NCBI GenBank assembly: GCA_036346395.1
Contig: CM070602.1
Location: 21,523,098-21,587,097, forward strand
Direction: 5' to 3'
Length of the DNA: 64,000 bases
Source: Hsuehochloa calcarea
Lineage: Eukaryota; Streptophyta; Magnoliopsida; Poales; Poaceae
The translations under genes and the position numbers were made by a program. The notes under the pieces were generated by a model. That model did not search any database. It was not told the DNA's origin and saw only the letters and a program-made list of their open reading frames with translations. Numbering within the stretch: the stretch's first letter is position 1; the number at the start of each line of letters is the position of its first letter. This document shows positions 45,589 through 54,826 of the stretch, one piece after another.

Positions 45589-47868
45589 ATGGATAGGTTC
45601 TCTACAAAACCGCATATCTTTAATGGGCACGACTATGCCTATTGGAAGAATCGTATGCGAGTATTCCTTGAGAGCGAGGGACAAGCTATATGGGACGTTG
45701 TTCGATCCCCACTCATTATTCCTGAGGTTGAAACCCCTGCTTCTGTGGTTCTTTTGGCTAACAACAACAAGGCCAAGAATCTCTTATATGGTGCGCTTGG
45801 TAGACAAGAATATGATAGGATTTGTAATTTTGCGACTGCGCACGAGATTTGGAACACCCTTGAAACCTATCATGAGGGTTCGTCCCAAATTAAGAAAGTG
45901 CGCCAAACAATCTATAAGCGTGATTATAACAAATTTGAGATGCGTCCTGGAGAGAGCATCGATGACATTTTCAGTCGCTTTAATAAAGTGATTAATGAGA
46001 TGAAAGCTGTTGATATTGAATATTCTCAATCTGAAAATGCCACCCATCTCTTGACTGCAATCAACACCAAGGAGTGGGAGATGAAGGCTACTGCTATAGA
46101 AGAAAATGTTGATCTTTCAAGTCTTACTTTAGAATTGCTTTATAGTAAACTCAAGACTCATGAAATTAAAAGAGTTGATCATCCCAAGAAAGATAATTTA
46201 GCTTTGGTAGCAGATCCTCTCAAAAAGGTTTTTGATGACTCTTTTGAATCTTCTTCTGGATTTTCATTTGCTTGCTTATCTGCTATTCATGAAGAGGAGC
46301 TTGAGAGTATTCCTGAGGTTGAGTTAGCCCTTTTAGCTAAAAAATTCACACGGGCTTACAACAATGTGAGAAATAAAAAGAGAGGTGGTCCTGTTACTTG
46401 CTATGAGTGTGGAGAGCTCTACCACATCCGGGCCAATTGCCCCAAGCTAAAAGGTAAGGGCAAGCACAGGGAGGAGAAGACAGCCTGGAAGAAGCCTCAT
46501 GAGAACAACTCTGAGTATGATGCTGTCAAGCTCATAAAGGCCGCTCACCGGGTCCTTGCCGCTTTTGGAGAGCAATCCGTGAGCGATGTGGACTCCGGGA
46601 GCGAGGAGGAGAAGACCCCTCAAGACAAGAAGAAAGGGAAGGCCAAAGACTTCACCGGCATGTGCTTCATGGCTGACACTGACGACATTGATGATAATGA
46701 GGTATCCCACTCTTATGATGAGCTTTCTGCTAGATATGATTCCATATATGAGCAACTGCTTAGTCAAGATAAAGCGCTAGAATTTGTCATGACTAAAAAT
46801 AAGAAACTAGAGTCAAAAATTGGTAAACTGAAACTAGAACTTGCAAATGTTAAGACTCTTGAACCTGATGAATGTTTATCTTGTCATGACATGCACTCAG
46901 AATTGGCTAAACTGCAATCTGCTCACAATATTGCTTTGCAACAACTTGAAAATGCTAGAACTGAGCTAATTGAAATTAAATCTGCTCCCTGTGAAAAATG
47001 TTTAGAGTCTAGCAAGTTGATTGCTTCTGATGTGATTGATTCTAGCTCTTGCACTTCATGCTTAGAAAAAGAACGTGAAATCAAAGATATCTTAGAAGCT
47101 GCTAGAGTCAAATATGCTAAGCTTAAGGACAATATTGAAACTACTATTTGTGCTTCTTGTTCCGCTCTTAAGCTTGAAAATGCTTTATATAAGGAGAAAT
47201 CTATGGATAAAACTTGTGATGCTTGTGTTAATTTGAGAAAAGAAAATGCTTACCTTCATGATACATTAGAGAAATTTTCTAAAGGTAAGAAACAGTTAAA
47301 CATGATTCTTGACAAGTCTAAAACTCCTTATAAGAAGCAAGGTTTAGGATTCAATTCTTTTCAAGACAATTCCAAGCCAAAAGTCATTCAAGTCTTGGAA
47401 AAAGGTTTAATTGAATTCAAAATCCAACCTGCAAAAACCTCTTTTAAATCTGCAGGTTTTGCCCAACCGTGTGTTAATTCAAAGGGTGCTTCTTCTAGTG
47501 GTACCAAGTACCATTGCACTTATTGCAAGAAAAGTGGGCATTTGATTGAGTTTTGTTGGCGTAGGTTGAAAAATAATAAGAAAATTTTTGCTAGTATTTC
47601 ATCCACTCAACCTAAAGCTTTTATGAGACATGATCATTTTGAAAAGAATAAACCTGGGTTAGGATTTGTTTCACATGCTTATCATCATACTCCTAGACAG
47701 GATAATTCTCATGTTCTTGTGACCATTACTCATGATATGAATGCAAATAGAATCAAGGATAACACTTCTGCTTTGCATACTACTCGCAGACGTGTGTCTC
47801 AGTACTGGGTTCCCAAGTCTTGTTTAACTAACCCCAGTATCGAGACACATCGTTCTTCTGTGCCTTGA
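45589..47868 (+). CDS. Sirevirus-type Gag protein, 759 aa, intact frame
   Basis: The first ATG of the frame is 45589 (MDRFSTKP); the open frame extends two codons upstream to a TTG, which is not used as the start here. The N-terminal half is the copia Gag domain (FNGHDYAYWKNRM; a UBN2-like region to about residue 200). A zinc knuckle CYECGELYHIRANC lies at about 271-284. A long coiled-coil region (about 375-580) carries five CxxC pairs (CLSC, CEKC, CTSC, CASC, CDAC). A second knuckle-like motif, CTYCKKSGHLIEFC, lies near 643-656. Gag forms the cytoplasmic particle that packages element RNA. The frame ends just before the protease region. An unbroken 759-codon frame is notable in an element lacking pol. 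Confidence 0.88.
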   Translation: MDRFSTKPHIFNGHDYAYWKNRMRVFLESEGQAIWDVVRSPLIIPEVETPASVVLLANNNKAKNLLYGALGRQEYDRICNFATAHEIWNTLETYHEGSSQIKKVRQTIYKRDYNKFEMRPGESIDDIFSRFNKVINEMKAVDIEYSQSENATHLLTAINTKEWEMKATAIEENVDLSSLTLELLYSKLKTHEIKRVDHPKKDNLALVADPLKKVFDDSFESSSGFSFACLSAIHEEELESIPEVELALLAKKFTRAYNNVRNKKRGGPVTCYECGELYHIRANCPKLKGKGKHREEKTAWKKPHENNSEYDAVKLIKAAHRVLAAFGEQSVSDVDSGSEEEKTPQDKKKGKAKDFTGMCFMADTDDIDDNEVSHSYDELSARYDSIYEQLLSQDKALEFVMTKNKKLESKIGKLKLELANVKTLEPDECLSCHDMHSELAKLQSAHNIALQQLENARTELIEIKSAPCEKCLESSKLIASDVIDSSSCTSCLEKEREIKDILEAARVKYAKLKDNIETTICASCSALKLENALYKEKSMDKTCDACVNLRKENAYLHDTLEKFSKGKKQLNMILDKSKTPYKKQGLGFNSFQDNSKPKVIQVLEKGLIEFKIQPAKTSFKSAGFAQPCVNSKGASSSGTKYHCTYCKKSGHLIEFCWRRLKNNKKIFASISSTQPKAFMRHDHFEKNKPGLGFVSHAYHHTPRQDNSHVLVTITHDMNANRIKDNTSALHTTRRRVSQYWVPKSCLTNPSIETHRSSVP

Positions 47869-48196
47869 TTTTTCAGGATTGCCGCGGAAAGAGGAAGGGC
47901 ACGTGCTTTGTCGACTCCGACTGTTCACGTCATATTGCCGGAGACTCAAGATGGTTCACCTCCTTCACGCGGTCGACGGGTTTCAAGCATCTCCAAGACC
48001 TTCCCATCGCCAGGCCTTTAAGCTCATATTCAGGTATTTACATTACACTCTCTTTGTATGGCATTTGATATTCATGTTCTTTATCTTTGTCCATTCGGGG
48101 TTTTTTTTTTCTTATCCTGATTGTGCGGGCTGTCGGCTAAATAGGAAGAGTACTTCAGTCGCTTGTCATCCACTAGGCTCTTCTCTTGTCGTTTGA
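47869..48196 (+). pseudogene. Protease-RNase H junction scrap of pol
   Basis: Just past the gag stop one frame reads FVDSDCSRHIAGDSRWFTSF, the copia protease/GAG-pre-integrase phrase in which the usual DSG is DSD. From about 48022 another frame reads FRYLHYTLF and later PDCAGCRLNRKSTSVACHPLGSSL, recognisable RNase H sequence. The whole integrase and reverse transcriptase region that should lie between them is missing, so a large internal deletion (breakpoint about 47990-48025) is inferred. Confidence 0.75.
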
Positions 48197-49610
48197 TTTT
48201 ATCCTCTCCAAATCTTTAGACCCAACTAGGTTTGCCACCTTGAGAAGCGAGTTAGGGGTAATTTATCCCTATGGGTTGGTTTGAGGGGGAGTTTGATCTT
48301 TTCTGATCTTTCCTTGTTCTTTTGATCTTTTATTGTTCTTTTTCCGAACTTAGTGATCTTTTTGAACCTTTTAGGTTTTTAGGCTTTTTATTGCATCTCA
48401 TTGTATCATATTGCATTCATATGAAAAATACAACAAGTGGTATGAAAAATCCAAAAGATTCATTTGAAATATAAGACTTTCTGCTTATCTTTTAAAATTG
48501 ATGAAGCTTTGCCTATTACCCTTTGGAGCTTTAGTATTTCAATTGTGCTCAATGTCATGTCCAGTTCTTTGACTTGCTAGAATTATCATGCTTTTACATG
48601 TGTAGCTAAGTCTTTGCTATATGAGCTAGAACTTTAAAACAACTCGAACTAAGAAATTGCAATTTGTGGATGTTTTAGCGAGTTGCGCAATTAGTGCTCC
48701 TCTTGTGACATTGGCCTGCTGTAATTGCTTTGTTAGCTCTTTGATCTAAAATTGACCATTACTTGAGCTTTGTGTTCTTGAGATTCTAAACCGCCATGTG
48801 AAAAATGAAAATCAAGATTGTCTTATGCTTAAATTGTGCCAAACTATTCTTACGAGACCGCTTGTCAAATGACATGAACTTGGAGATAGTTTGATGAACC
48901 GACGATCTCATGGGGACCGCTTGTCGAAATGACATGAACCTCAAGATTTGTCGCCTGGTAGAAGCTTAGAAAGAGTTTGTGGATGGCTCCTAGTCCAGAT
49001 CTTCTTTACTAAGATATACCTTTAATCAACTTCTGGTCGAAGCTTAGGATGAGTTTGTGGATGGCTCCTAGTCTAGGATCTTGTCACTAAGTTAGATCAT
49101 TAGTCAACTTCAATATTCAATGCATATGAGAAAAATGTTGACAAATGGGCGTTTACAAATTATTGAGCAAAATGATTCAATACAGGACCTGATTGACTCT
49201 TAATGTGGTCTTTGTTAGATTTTTTATCTCACTTTGACATTTTGACATGGCCAATTTCACTTTAGGATCCTTGTTGATGAACTTGCTGAATTTGAAGCGT
49301 TGCTTAAATTGATCAAATATACTGCTTTACTTTTGAGCCTTTGTGCTTAGCTTTGATATACATGTCTTACCATGATCTTGCTAGCGTTGTCAGGCTTGAT
49401 ATGCTATTTGTGCAATATTGGAATAACTGGCTAGTTCTTTTGGGTAATCTCCAAAGCTTCTTGTAATCAAAAATTGAAAAATACAAAAATGAAGCCACTC
49501 CATTGCACTTCATGCATACTCCTCTTTATGCTTCTTTTGTTTTTTCTTCTTTCTCTATTCTCTATTTGTTATCTCTGGATGAGAGGAAGGCGTGATTCCT
49601 TAATGAATCC
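48197..49610. other. Non-coding 3' region of the inner Sirevirus-type element
   Basis: AT-rich with no coding frame. A duplicated phrase (gcttaggatgagtttgtggatggctcctagt and its variant) occurs at about 48963-49070. A long non-coding region before the polypurine tracts is common in this lineage. Confidence 0.5.
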
Positions 49611-49614
49611 ATTG

Positions 49615-49743
49615 TCAAAGGGGGAGAAGATGTGTTAATGAGAAGATATTTCTTTGTTGGGGGAGAAGATTATACAAAGGGGAGAAATTTGGAGAGAGAT
49701 ATATTTTTTTTTGTTTTACAAAGGGGGAGAAACTGAAAATTTG
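49615..49743 (+). repeat. Multiple polypurine tracts
   Basis: Four tracts (about 49615-49628, 49657-49669, 49676-49687 and 49729-49743), all of the form aaagggggagaa, lie 370-500 bp before the main tract at 50104-50113. Clustered purine tracts of this kind are a known Sirevirus feature. Confidence 0.8.
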
Positions 49744-50103
49744 AAAGTTTTTAAAAATTGAGGATCATAGTGAGGGGAGTTCTTGAGTTGCATTCTTATT
49801 GTCTTATTGTATATTCTGAACTTGAATTGCATTCTTTTATCCTCACAATGATCATAGGTCAATTGAACAATTGTTCTTTCATATGGACCTCATGTGAGAA
49901 TTATGACTCTTTTCTGGAAATTAAAGTTTTTATGCTTTCTTTTGCCATGTCTCACATGCCTATACTATTCTGATGCCAGCTTGGTCATTTACATTGCTTT
50001 TTCTTGCTTATGGACTAAGTTGTGCCTTTGTGCGAAAACTGCGAGTAAACTCGTTTTCAAACCTCTTACTTACATTTTCTGGATAATTGCCAATGTATTC
50101 ATC

Positions 50104-50113
50104 AAGGGGGAGA
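50104..50113 (+). other. Primary polypurine tract
   Basis: aagggggaga immediately before the 3' LTR. Confidence 0.85.
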
Positions 50114-50114
50114 T

Positions 50115-51931
50115 TGTGGATATCATGGGGATATGTTTCAGATCTTAGGATGATGTGACAATTGGCAATGGTGTTTACGGTTTGTCGTTTCACGAGTTTT
50201 CGACAAAGCTTCAGGCATTCTGGACAGGGGCGGTCCGACCGGTCCCAAATCGGTTGGACCGGCCATGTGGCGGACCGCCATGGCCGATTACCGTGATCTA
50301 AAAGTGGTCAAAACGAGTGGGCCAAAAATAGGTGTTGTAGGCAAGTGAGGATCCCAATGCACTTGGTCTCATGATTTTGGAGTCTCTAGAAGAAGTTCTA
50401 TTCGCTTTTAATTTCCGAAGGTTTCGAATTTCGTGGCATGAATTTCGCTAAGTCCCTAGGGGCGGTCCGGTCCGACCGCTCACATGGAGCGGCCGACCGT
50501 ATTGACTTGAACGCCGGCCAACTTCGTGGCGATGTTGTTTTGTTAGGTCAAAGTCATTGGTATCGTGGCATATGGTTTGCATGATGCATGTTTTGACTAA
50601 CATGGGTCAAGTTGTGAAGAACTTATTCCCGAATTCGTGTTTGCTTATCTATGGTTGTGCAGGTTGCTTGGTGGTCAACGACGGTCAACGGCGAGGAGGA
50701 TCGGGACTAGACTTGGAGAGTTGAGGTCCAGAACGATCGACGATGCCGGGTGAGGTTAATGACTCAAGCGTGACGCAAGATGGACAAGGGTGACCTATTA
50801 GCAAATCCGCAAGATGGCGCTAGGTGAAGCGGTTTAGGTCAAAGGTTAAAGACGGCGCTTTGCGAAGCGTGCGTGTGTGACCCGTTTGTTAGTGGGCCTT
50901 AACGGGAGCCCAATGGAGTCAAACCCTAGGAGTTCTAGGCCTCCACTATAAATAGGAGGAGGTGGTGGCTGCACCATCTAACTCTCTCGCTGTTTTTCAC
51001 CTTTTTTGTTGTTTTCAAACCCTAATTGGCTTAGGGGGAGTTGAGGTGGAGGCTAGGGCTTTTCATGGTTTGAGGTGAATTTCGTGATCTTGGATTGACC
51101 ACTGATCCATGATGGTGTGGGTGTAATCCAGCGACGATCACGTTATTAATCTATGCAAGGTTTGCTTGAGATAAGTCTCTTTTCGTTCTTGCTTTCAATT
51201 TCGTGATTTTAGGGTTTTCTTTGATCCGCGAGTTTGTGATTGATTCTTTCACGTAAATTAGCTTGCTGTGATATCTTTGATCCGCGAGTTTGTGATTGAT
51301 TCTTTCACGTAAATTAGCTTGCTGTGATATGTGTGAATCTATCTAGAATCATCTTGATCATCAATCACTCACGAACAAGCATTAGGATCAAGTTTTCGTT
51401 CTTACCCGATTTTAGACCCTCTGTTATTCAATTGGCAATTGCTCAGGATCTATCCAAGAATTATCATAATATTCATTTGGAATAGGTCCTCAATAGCATA
51501 GAGAAGGTGTGTGCAAAGTTTCGTAAAGATTGGAGTTGAGAATCAAAAGTTTGATCTAATTGCAACTTCGCATCTGGCCGATTTTATCGCTTTGATCGGT
51601 TCGAGTCACGGCCGATCACCCGTCATCACCGGTCGATCGATTTTGAGCGGTCCGACCGCCAAGACAATAATGGTCGACCGCCTGCAATCGGTCCAACCGG
51701 TTGGGTCCAGAGGTCAGACCGCCCGTGCAGTGTGATTTGATAATCTTAGTTGATTTTGTTATTTTACTTAGGGGATTTAATTGGATTCAATACTAGTCTT
51801 CCGCTGTACTGGTATATTGATCTTTATAGCTTCCTAATAGCTATTGGAGTGAAATTGTGTTGAATTCATTATTTGGGAAAAAGTGAGCGTGCTCCTATTC
51901 ACCCCCCTCTAGTCGCCTTTTCGGTCCAACA
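50115..51931 (+). repeat. 3' LTR of the inner Sirevirus-type element
   Basis: 1817 bp. It matches the 5' LTR except in the palindrome cluster (rearranged and shortened at about 50228-50300) and a private 56-bp tandem duplication (51219-51330). TATA box at 50947-50954. Confidence 0.92.
51219..51330. repeat. 56-bp tandem duplication in 3' LTR
   Basis: ctttgatccgcgagtttgtg recurs at 51219 and 51275; the left LTR has one copy. Confidence 0.85.
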
Positions 51932-52100
51932 ATTTGATCTAAATGCTATACATCAAGGACGGTCCAACCGGTATACTTTTATGCATAAGGGTGAGTTCCA
52001 TGCTTTGTTGCCCAAGATCGATGAAGAAATCAAGAGTAATTTGGTGGTGGTCAGCAAAAAGAACACTAAAACCGAGAACAGTTTTGCTTCAAGAAGGGGA

Positions 52101-52299
52101 TGATGATGATGCCCTAGGTGCATCTACTACGGTGGTAAATATATCTAATTTGCAAGTATGTACTAAACCTTAAGTTGAGCCTATTTTGCTTCAATGGAGA
52201 AATAAATAAGAATTAGGTTCGGCCAAGAGCGAGGAGAGAAAGGTATGTAGAAGGGGGAGCTTGGCCACATTACGCATCAACACACGTTGATCCGTATCA
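52101..52299 (+). repeat. 3' LTR of the small gypsy element
   Basis: About 199 bp. It matches 41767-41955, with an extra tga-type triplet at its start and a short insertion near 52261-52268. Confidence 0.7.
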
Positions 52300-52304
52300 A
52301 ATCC

Positions 52305-52890
52305 CGAGTGGATTCGAGGTGTAGGCTTAATTTGTGGAGCCGGTCTAATTCCTTTGGGCTTACCTCAACGTAGACTAGGGGAACCCAGTAAGTTTTCGAT
52401 CACCATGGGAAAAAGATCAAGTGTTTTTGTGGTTTACTTTCTTGCAATTTACATTTGTAGAATTAAATTGCTTGCTTGTCTTATACACTTGTGTTATGAC
52501 TTGCTATCTATTTGTATCTTTATCCGAAATATGTATTTTATGGATCTTATATTGTTGCATGCATATTTAAATTCTTGATTATATTTTGTTATGATATGCT
52601 TCCATGGATCCATTATGTAGATGAAACTCCGCCAATTTTTTTAAAATTCACATATGTGCATGAATTTCTTTTAAATCTCATATGTACATGTTGAGGGAGA
52701 GTTTTATCTATATGTTGTGGTTTTGCTAGCAATTAATTTGTAATCTTTTTGTATTCCACTCAAATGAGTTAATTACTATCGAAGCTCATCCAAGAGTATG
52801 CAATTTGTTTTGTACTGATTGTATACTGGAAAATCAACTTTGAATTCCTTATTTGTTGATGATTGTCATCAATTACCAAAAAGGGGATAT
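52305..52890 (+). other. Resumed left-LTR tail and 3' internal sequence of the outer Sirevirus-like element
   Basis: AT-rich and non-coding. It opens with cgagtggattcgaggtgtag, which reads as the continuation of the LTR interrupted at 41766, and closes with a polypurine tract at about 52879-52887. The LTR end and any primer-binding site are not recognisable, so an internal deletion is likely. Confidence 0.45.
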
Positions 52891-53945
52891 TGAATAATCT
52901 AGACCCGTTATTATGTGTTAATAGAGTATTTTGGTAATTAATGATAATCGTCATGTGGACTAACATTTTCATGAGTTAATGAAATAGGTTAAGTCGCAAG
53001 AGGATGAAGGCAAATTGATGGATCAATGTGTTGAATGTCACCAAATCAAGTTAGTAGCGTCACATGTTGATGCTCAAGTCAAGAACCCGATCGTGAAGAA
53101 AAAGATGTGGATTGTCATCCTACAGCTCTAAGGGATTGTACAAGGCAAATGTATATCTAGCATAGACTAAGGATTTATTTCTTAGTTATTTAGACTAAGG
53201 ATTTATTTCTTAGTTATTTTAATGGTTTCGGTGTTTGGTGTGGAGACATGATTGCCAGTGTAGATTACTGTACTATTAAGAGTGGTCTTGACTAGTAGTT
53301 TGAGTGTGTCATGTATTGGTAGCTCTTTATGCTTGCTCTAGCTCTCCGTAGCATGTTGCTGGTATTAGCGAATGTATTTTATAAATAGTTGAGGCTCATG
53401 CATAATCCTTGTAGCATGTGACTTTAGTTTGCGAATGTATTTTACAAACGATTTGAGTCCATGTACCTAATCCTTTTGACATGATTCTAAAAGTAGGCAA
53501 ATGTGTTTTTCAACATGCATAATCCTTGTAGCATGTGACTTTAGTTTGCGAATGTATTTTACAAACGATTTGAGTCCATGTACCTAATCCTTTTGACATG
53601 ATTCTAAAAGTAGGCAAATGTGTTTTTCAACTTGTTGAGAATTTTACTTTCATTCCTTGTTTGCATTGCACATCAATTGGCAAATGTGTTTTGCAAATTG
53701 AGTTGAAGTGAAATGCAAAATCTATTTTTCTAAGTCAACCGACGGTCTGACCGTAGCCCTTTGGGTGATCTGACTGGTCCTTGAGGGGTTTGACTGGGCT
53801 GAGTGCCGGTCCAACCCTCCTGACGGTCTAGCCGCATGTACTAACCGGTCTGACCACCATGTGTTGGCTGGTTTGACCAGCCCCACGGTCAGTCTCCCTG
53901 GTTAGATTTTTCCAGAGGGTGTTTCTCCTCTTGGCTTGGCCTTGC
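52891..53945 (+). repeat. Right LTR of the outer Sirevirus-like element, truncated
   Basis: Matches 40296-41195 with about 10 percent divergence. Private tandem duplications: about 31 bp at 53164-53220 and about 118 bp at 53399-53632. Similarity ends abruptly at about 53945. Confidence 0.75.
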
Positions 53946-54690
53946 CCGGCTGCCTGTGCCGCCCCTCCCTCTCCTCCCTTACGCGTGCTCCTACCCGTGT
54001 GCAGCAGTGCGCCTGAGTATGGCACAGCCTCACGCCATTGCTGCTGTCGCGGTGCCGCCCTCCACGCCAGCACCGCCCCTATCGGCCTCCTCCCTCCACG
54101 TCGGCGCCGACCCCTCCTCCTCACGGCTCCCTCCTTCCTGAGCCGGGCTTGCCCCCTCTCGACCTCCTCCCTCATTCCTCCACACCGGCACCGCCTCCTC
54201 CTGTCTCCTTCCCTCCCTCGTCGGCTCGCCGCACCACTCCTCCTCCCTCCATGTCACCCCTCCCAACCTCCTCTCCCCTTCCTCCACGCCATCGCCGCCT
54301 CCTCCTGGCTCCTTCCCTCCCTTCTCCCTCTACGCCGACGCCACCTCCTCCCTCCTTCCTCTACGCCAGCGCCGCCTCCTCCTCCTTCCCTCCCAGTCCC
54401 GGCACTCCCTCTCGACTTTCCCTGCGTCTGCGGCTTGCACTAGCTGCATCTCCCTCGGGCCACATGGGCCGTGCCGAGGCGACCCACCGTGTCTGAGTGG
54501 CAGTCAAGCACGACACAAACCGTTGAGTGGGGCGGCACAACCCATAAATAATATAGACTGTATCTAGACCGAATCAATAGTATCATGCCTCGAGATGGCC
54601 TAGACGGTACGGTCATCTGATCAGCTTTAGTAGATTGCATGCCGCGGTACTTTGCTACAGTAGCCGGTCTTATCAATTGTTTTTGATCCG
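53946..54690. other. C-rich low-complexity tract, then LPEAT1 upstream region
   Basis: 53946-54430 is a cctcctccctcc-type tract with imperfect repeats; all long frames in it are composition artefacts. 54440-54690 is ordinary sequence that may hold the LPEAT1 promoter. The transposon nest thus ends less than 900 bp before the LPEAT1 start codon. Confidence 0.5.
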
Positions 54691-54826
54691 GTGGCTAGGA
54701 AGGCAAAGTCACGGGATGCGGATCCGACCACCACCAGCCCATCCATCTCTCCACATCTCCGTCCCGGCGTTTCTCCTCATGCCGATCTAGCGCTAGGGTT
54801 AGGGCTTCCCCTTCTCCTCCGCCCCC

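Larger units (their letters stand above)
43729..51931 (+). mobile_element. Inner Sirevirus-type copia element, intact gag, pol mostly deleted
   Basis: LTRs at 43729-45531 and 50115-51931 start TGTGGATATC and end CGGTCCAACA. The perfect 5-bp ATTTG flanks both sides (43724-43728 and 51932-51936). The primer-binding site (45534-45547), multiple polypurine tracts (49615-49743), LTR palindromes of the cggtccgaccg type and the caccccctctagtcgcc end of the LTR are Sirevirus hallmarks. The 4.6-kb interior encodes Gag, then a protease scrap joined directly to an RNase H scrap; integrase and reverse transcriptase are absent. It inserted in the protease region of the gypsy element. Confidence 0.92.
41767..52299 (+). 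mobile_element. Small-LTR Ty3/gypsy element inserted in the outer LTR
   Basis: Short direct repeats (41767-41955 and 52101-52299) begin TGATGA and end GTATCA. The left copy is followed by a primer-binding site (TGGTATCAGAGC, 41959-41970); the right copy is preceded by a purine tract (aagaagggga, 52091-52100). Flanks are aaccc (41762-41766) and aatcc (52300-52304), a 5-bp duplication with one change. Excluding the copia insertion the element is about 2.3 kb and carries only gag and a protease region, so it is non-autonomous. This resolves what would otherwise look like a copia LTR attached to a gypsy gag. Confidence 0.72.
40296..53945 (+). mobile_element. Outer Sirevirus-like copia element, deleted and truncated
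   Basis: The left LTR starts at 40296 (TGAAGAATTTAAATTCG) with the gtattttggtaattaatgata phrase typical of grass Sirevirus LTRs; the right LTR starts at 52891 (TGAATAATCTAG) after a polypurine tract (aaaaagggga, about 52879-52887). The left LTR is interrupted at 41766 and appears to resume at 52305 (cgagtggattcgaggtgtagg). Almost no internal coding sequence remains between the resumed LTR and the polypurine tract. The right LTR matches the left until about 53945 and then stops, so the 3' end is truncated and no target duplication can be checked. Confidence 0.7.

Noticed and set aside
40296..53945. A single chimeric element with copia LTRs and gypsy gag-protease
   Set aside because: The 190-bp repeats at 41767 and 52101 with adjacent primer-binding site and purine tract, plus aaccc/aatcc flanks, show the gypsy part is a separate insertion in the LTR.
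53919..54443. 174-codon Pro/Ser/Leu-rich open frame upstream of LPEAT1
   Set aside because: It arises from a C-rich low-complexity tract with open frames on both strands; it starts inside the truncated LTR and has no domain.
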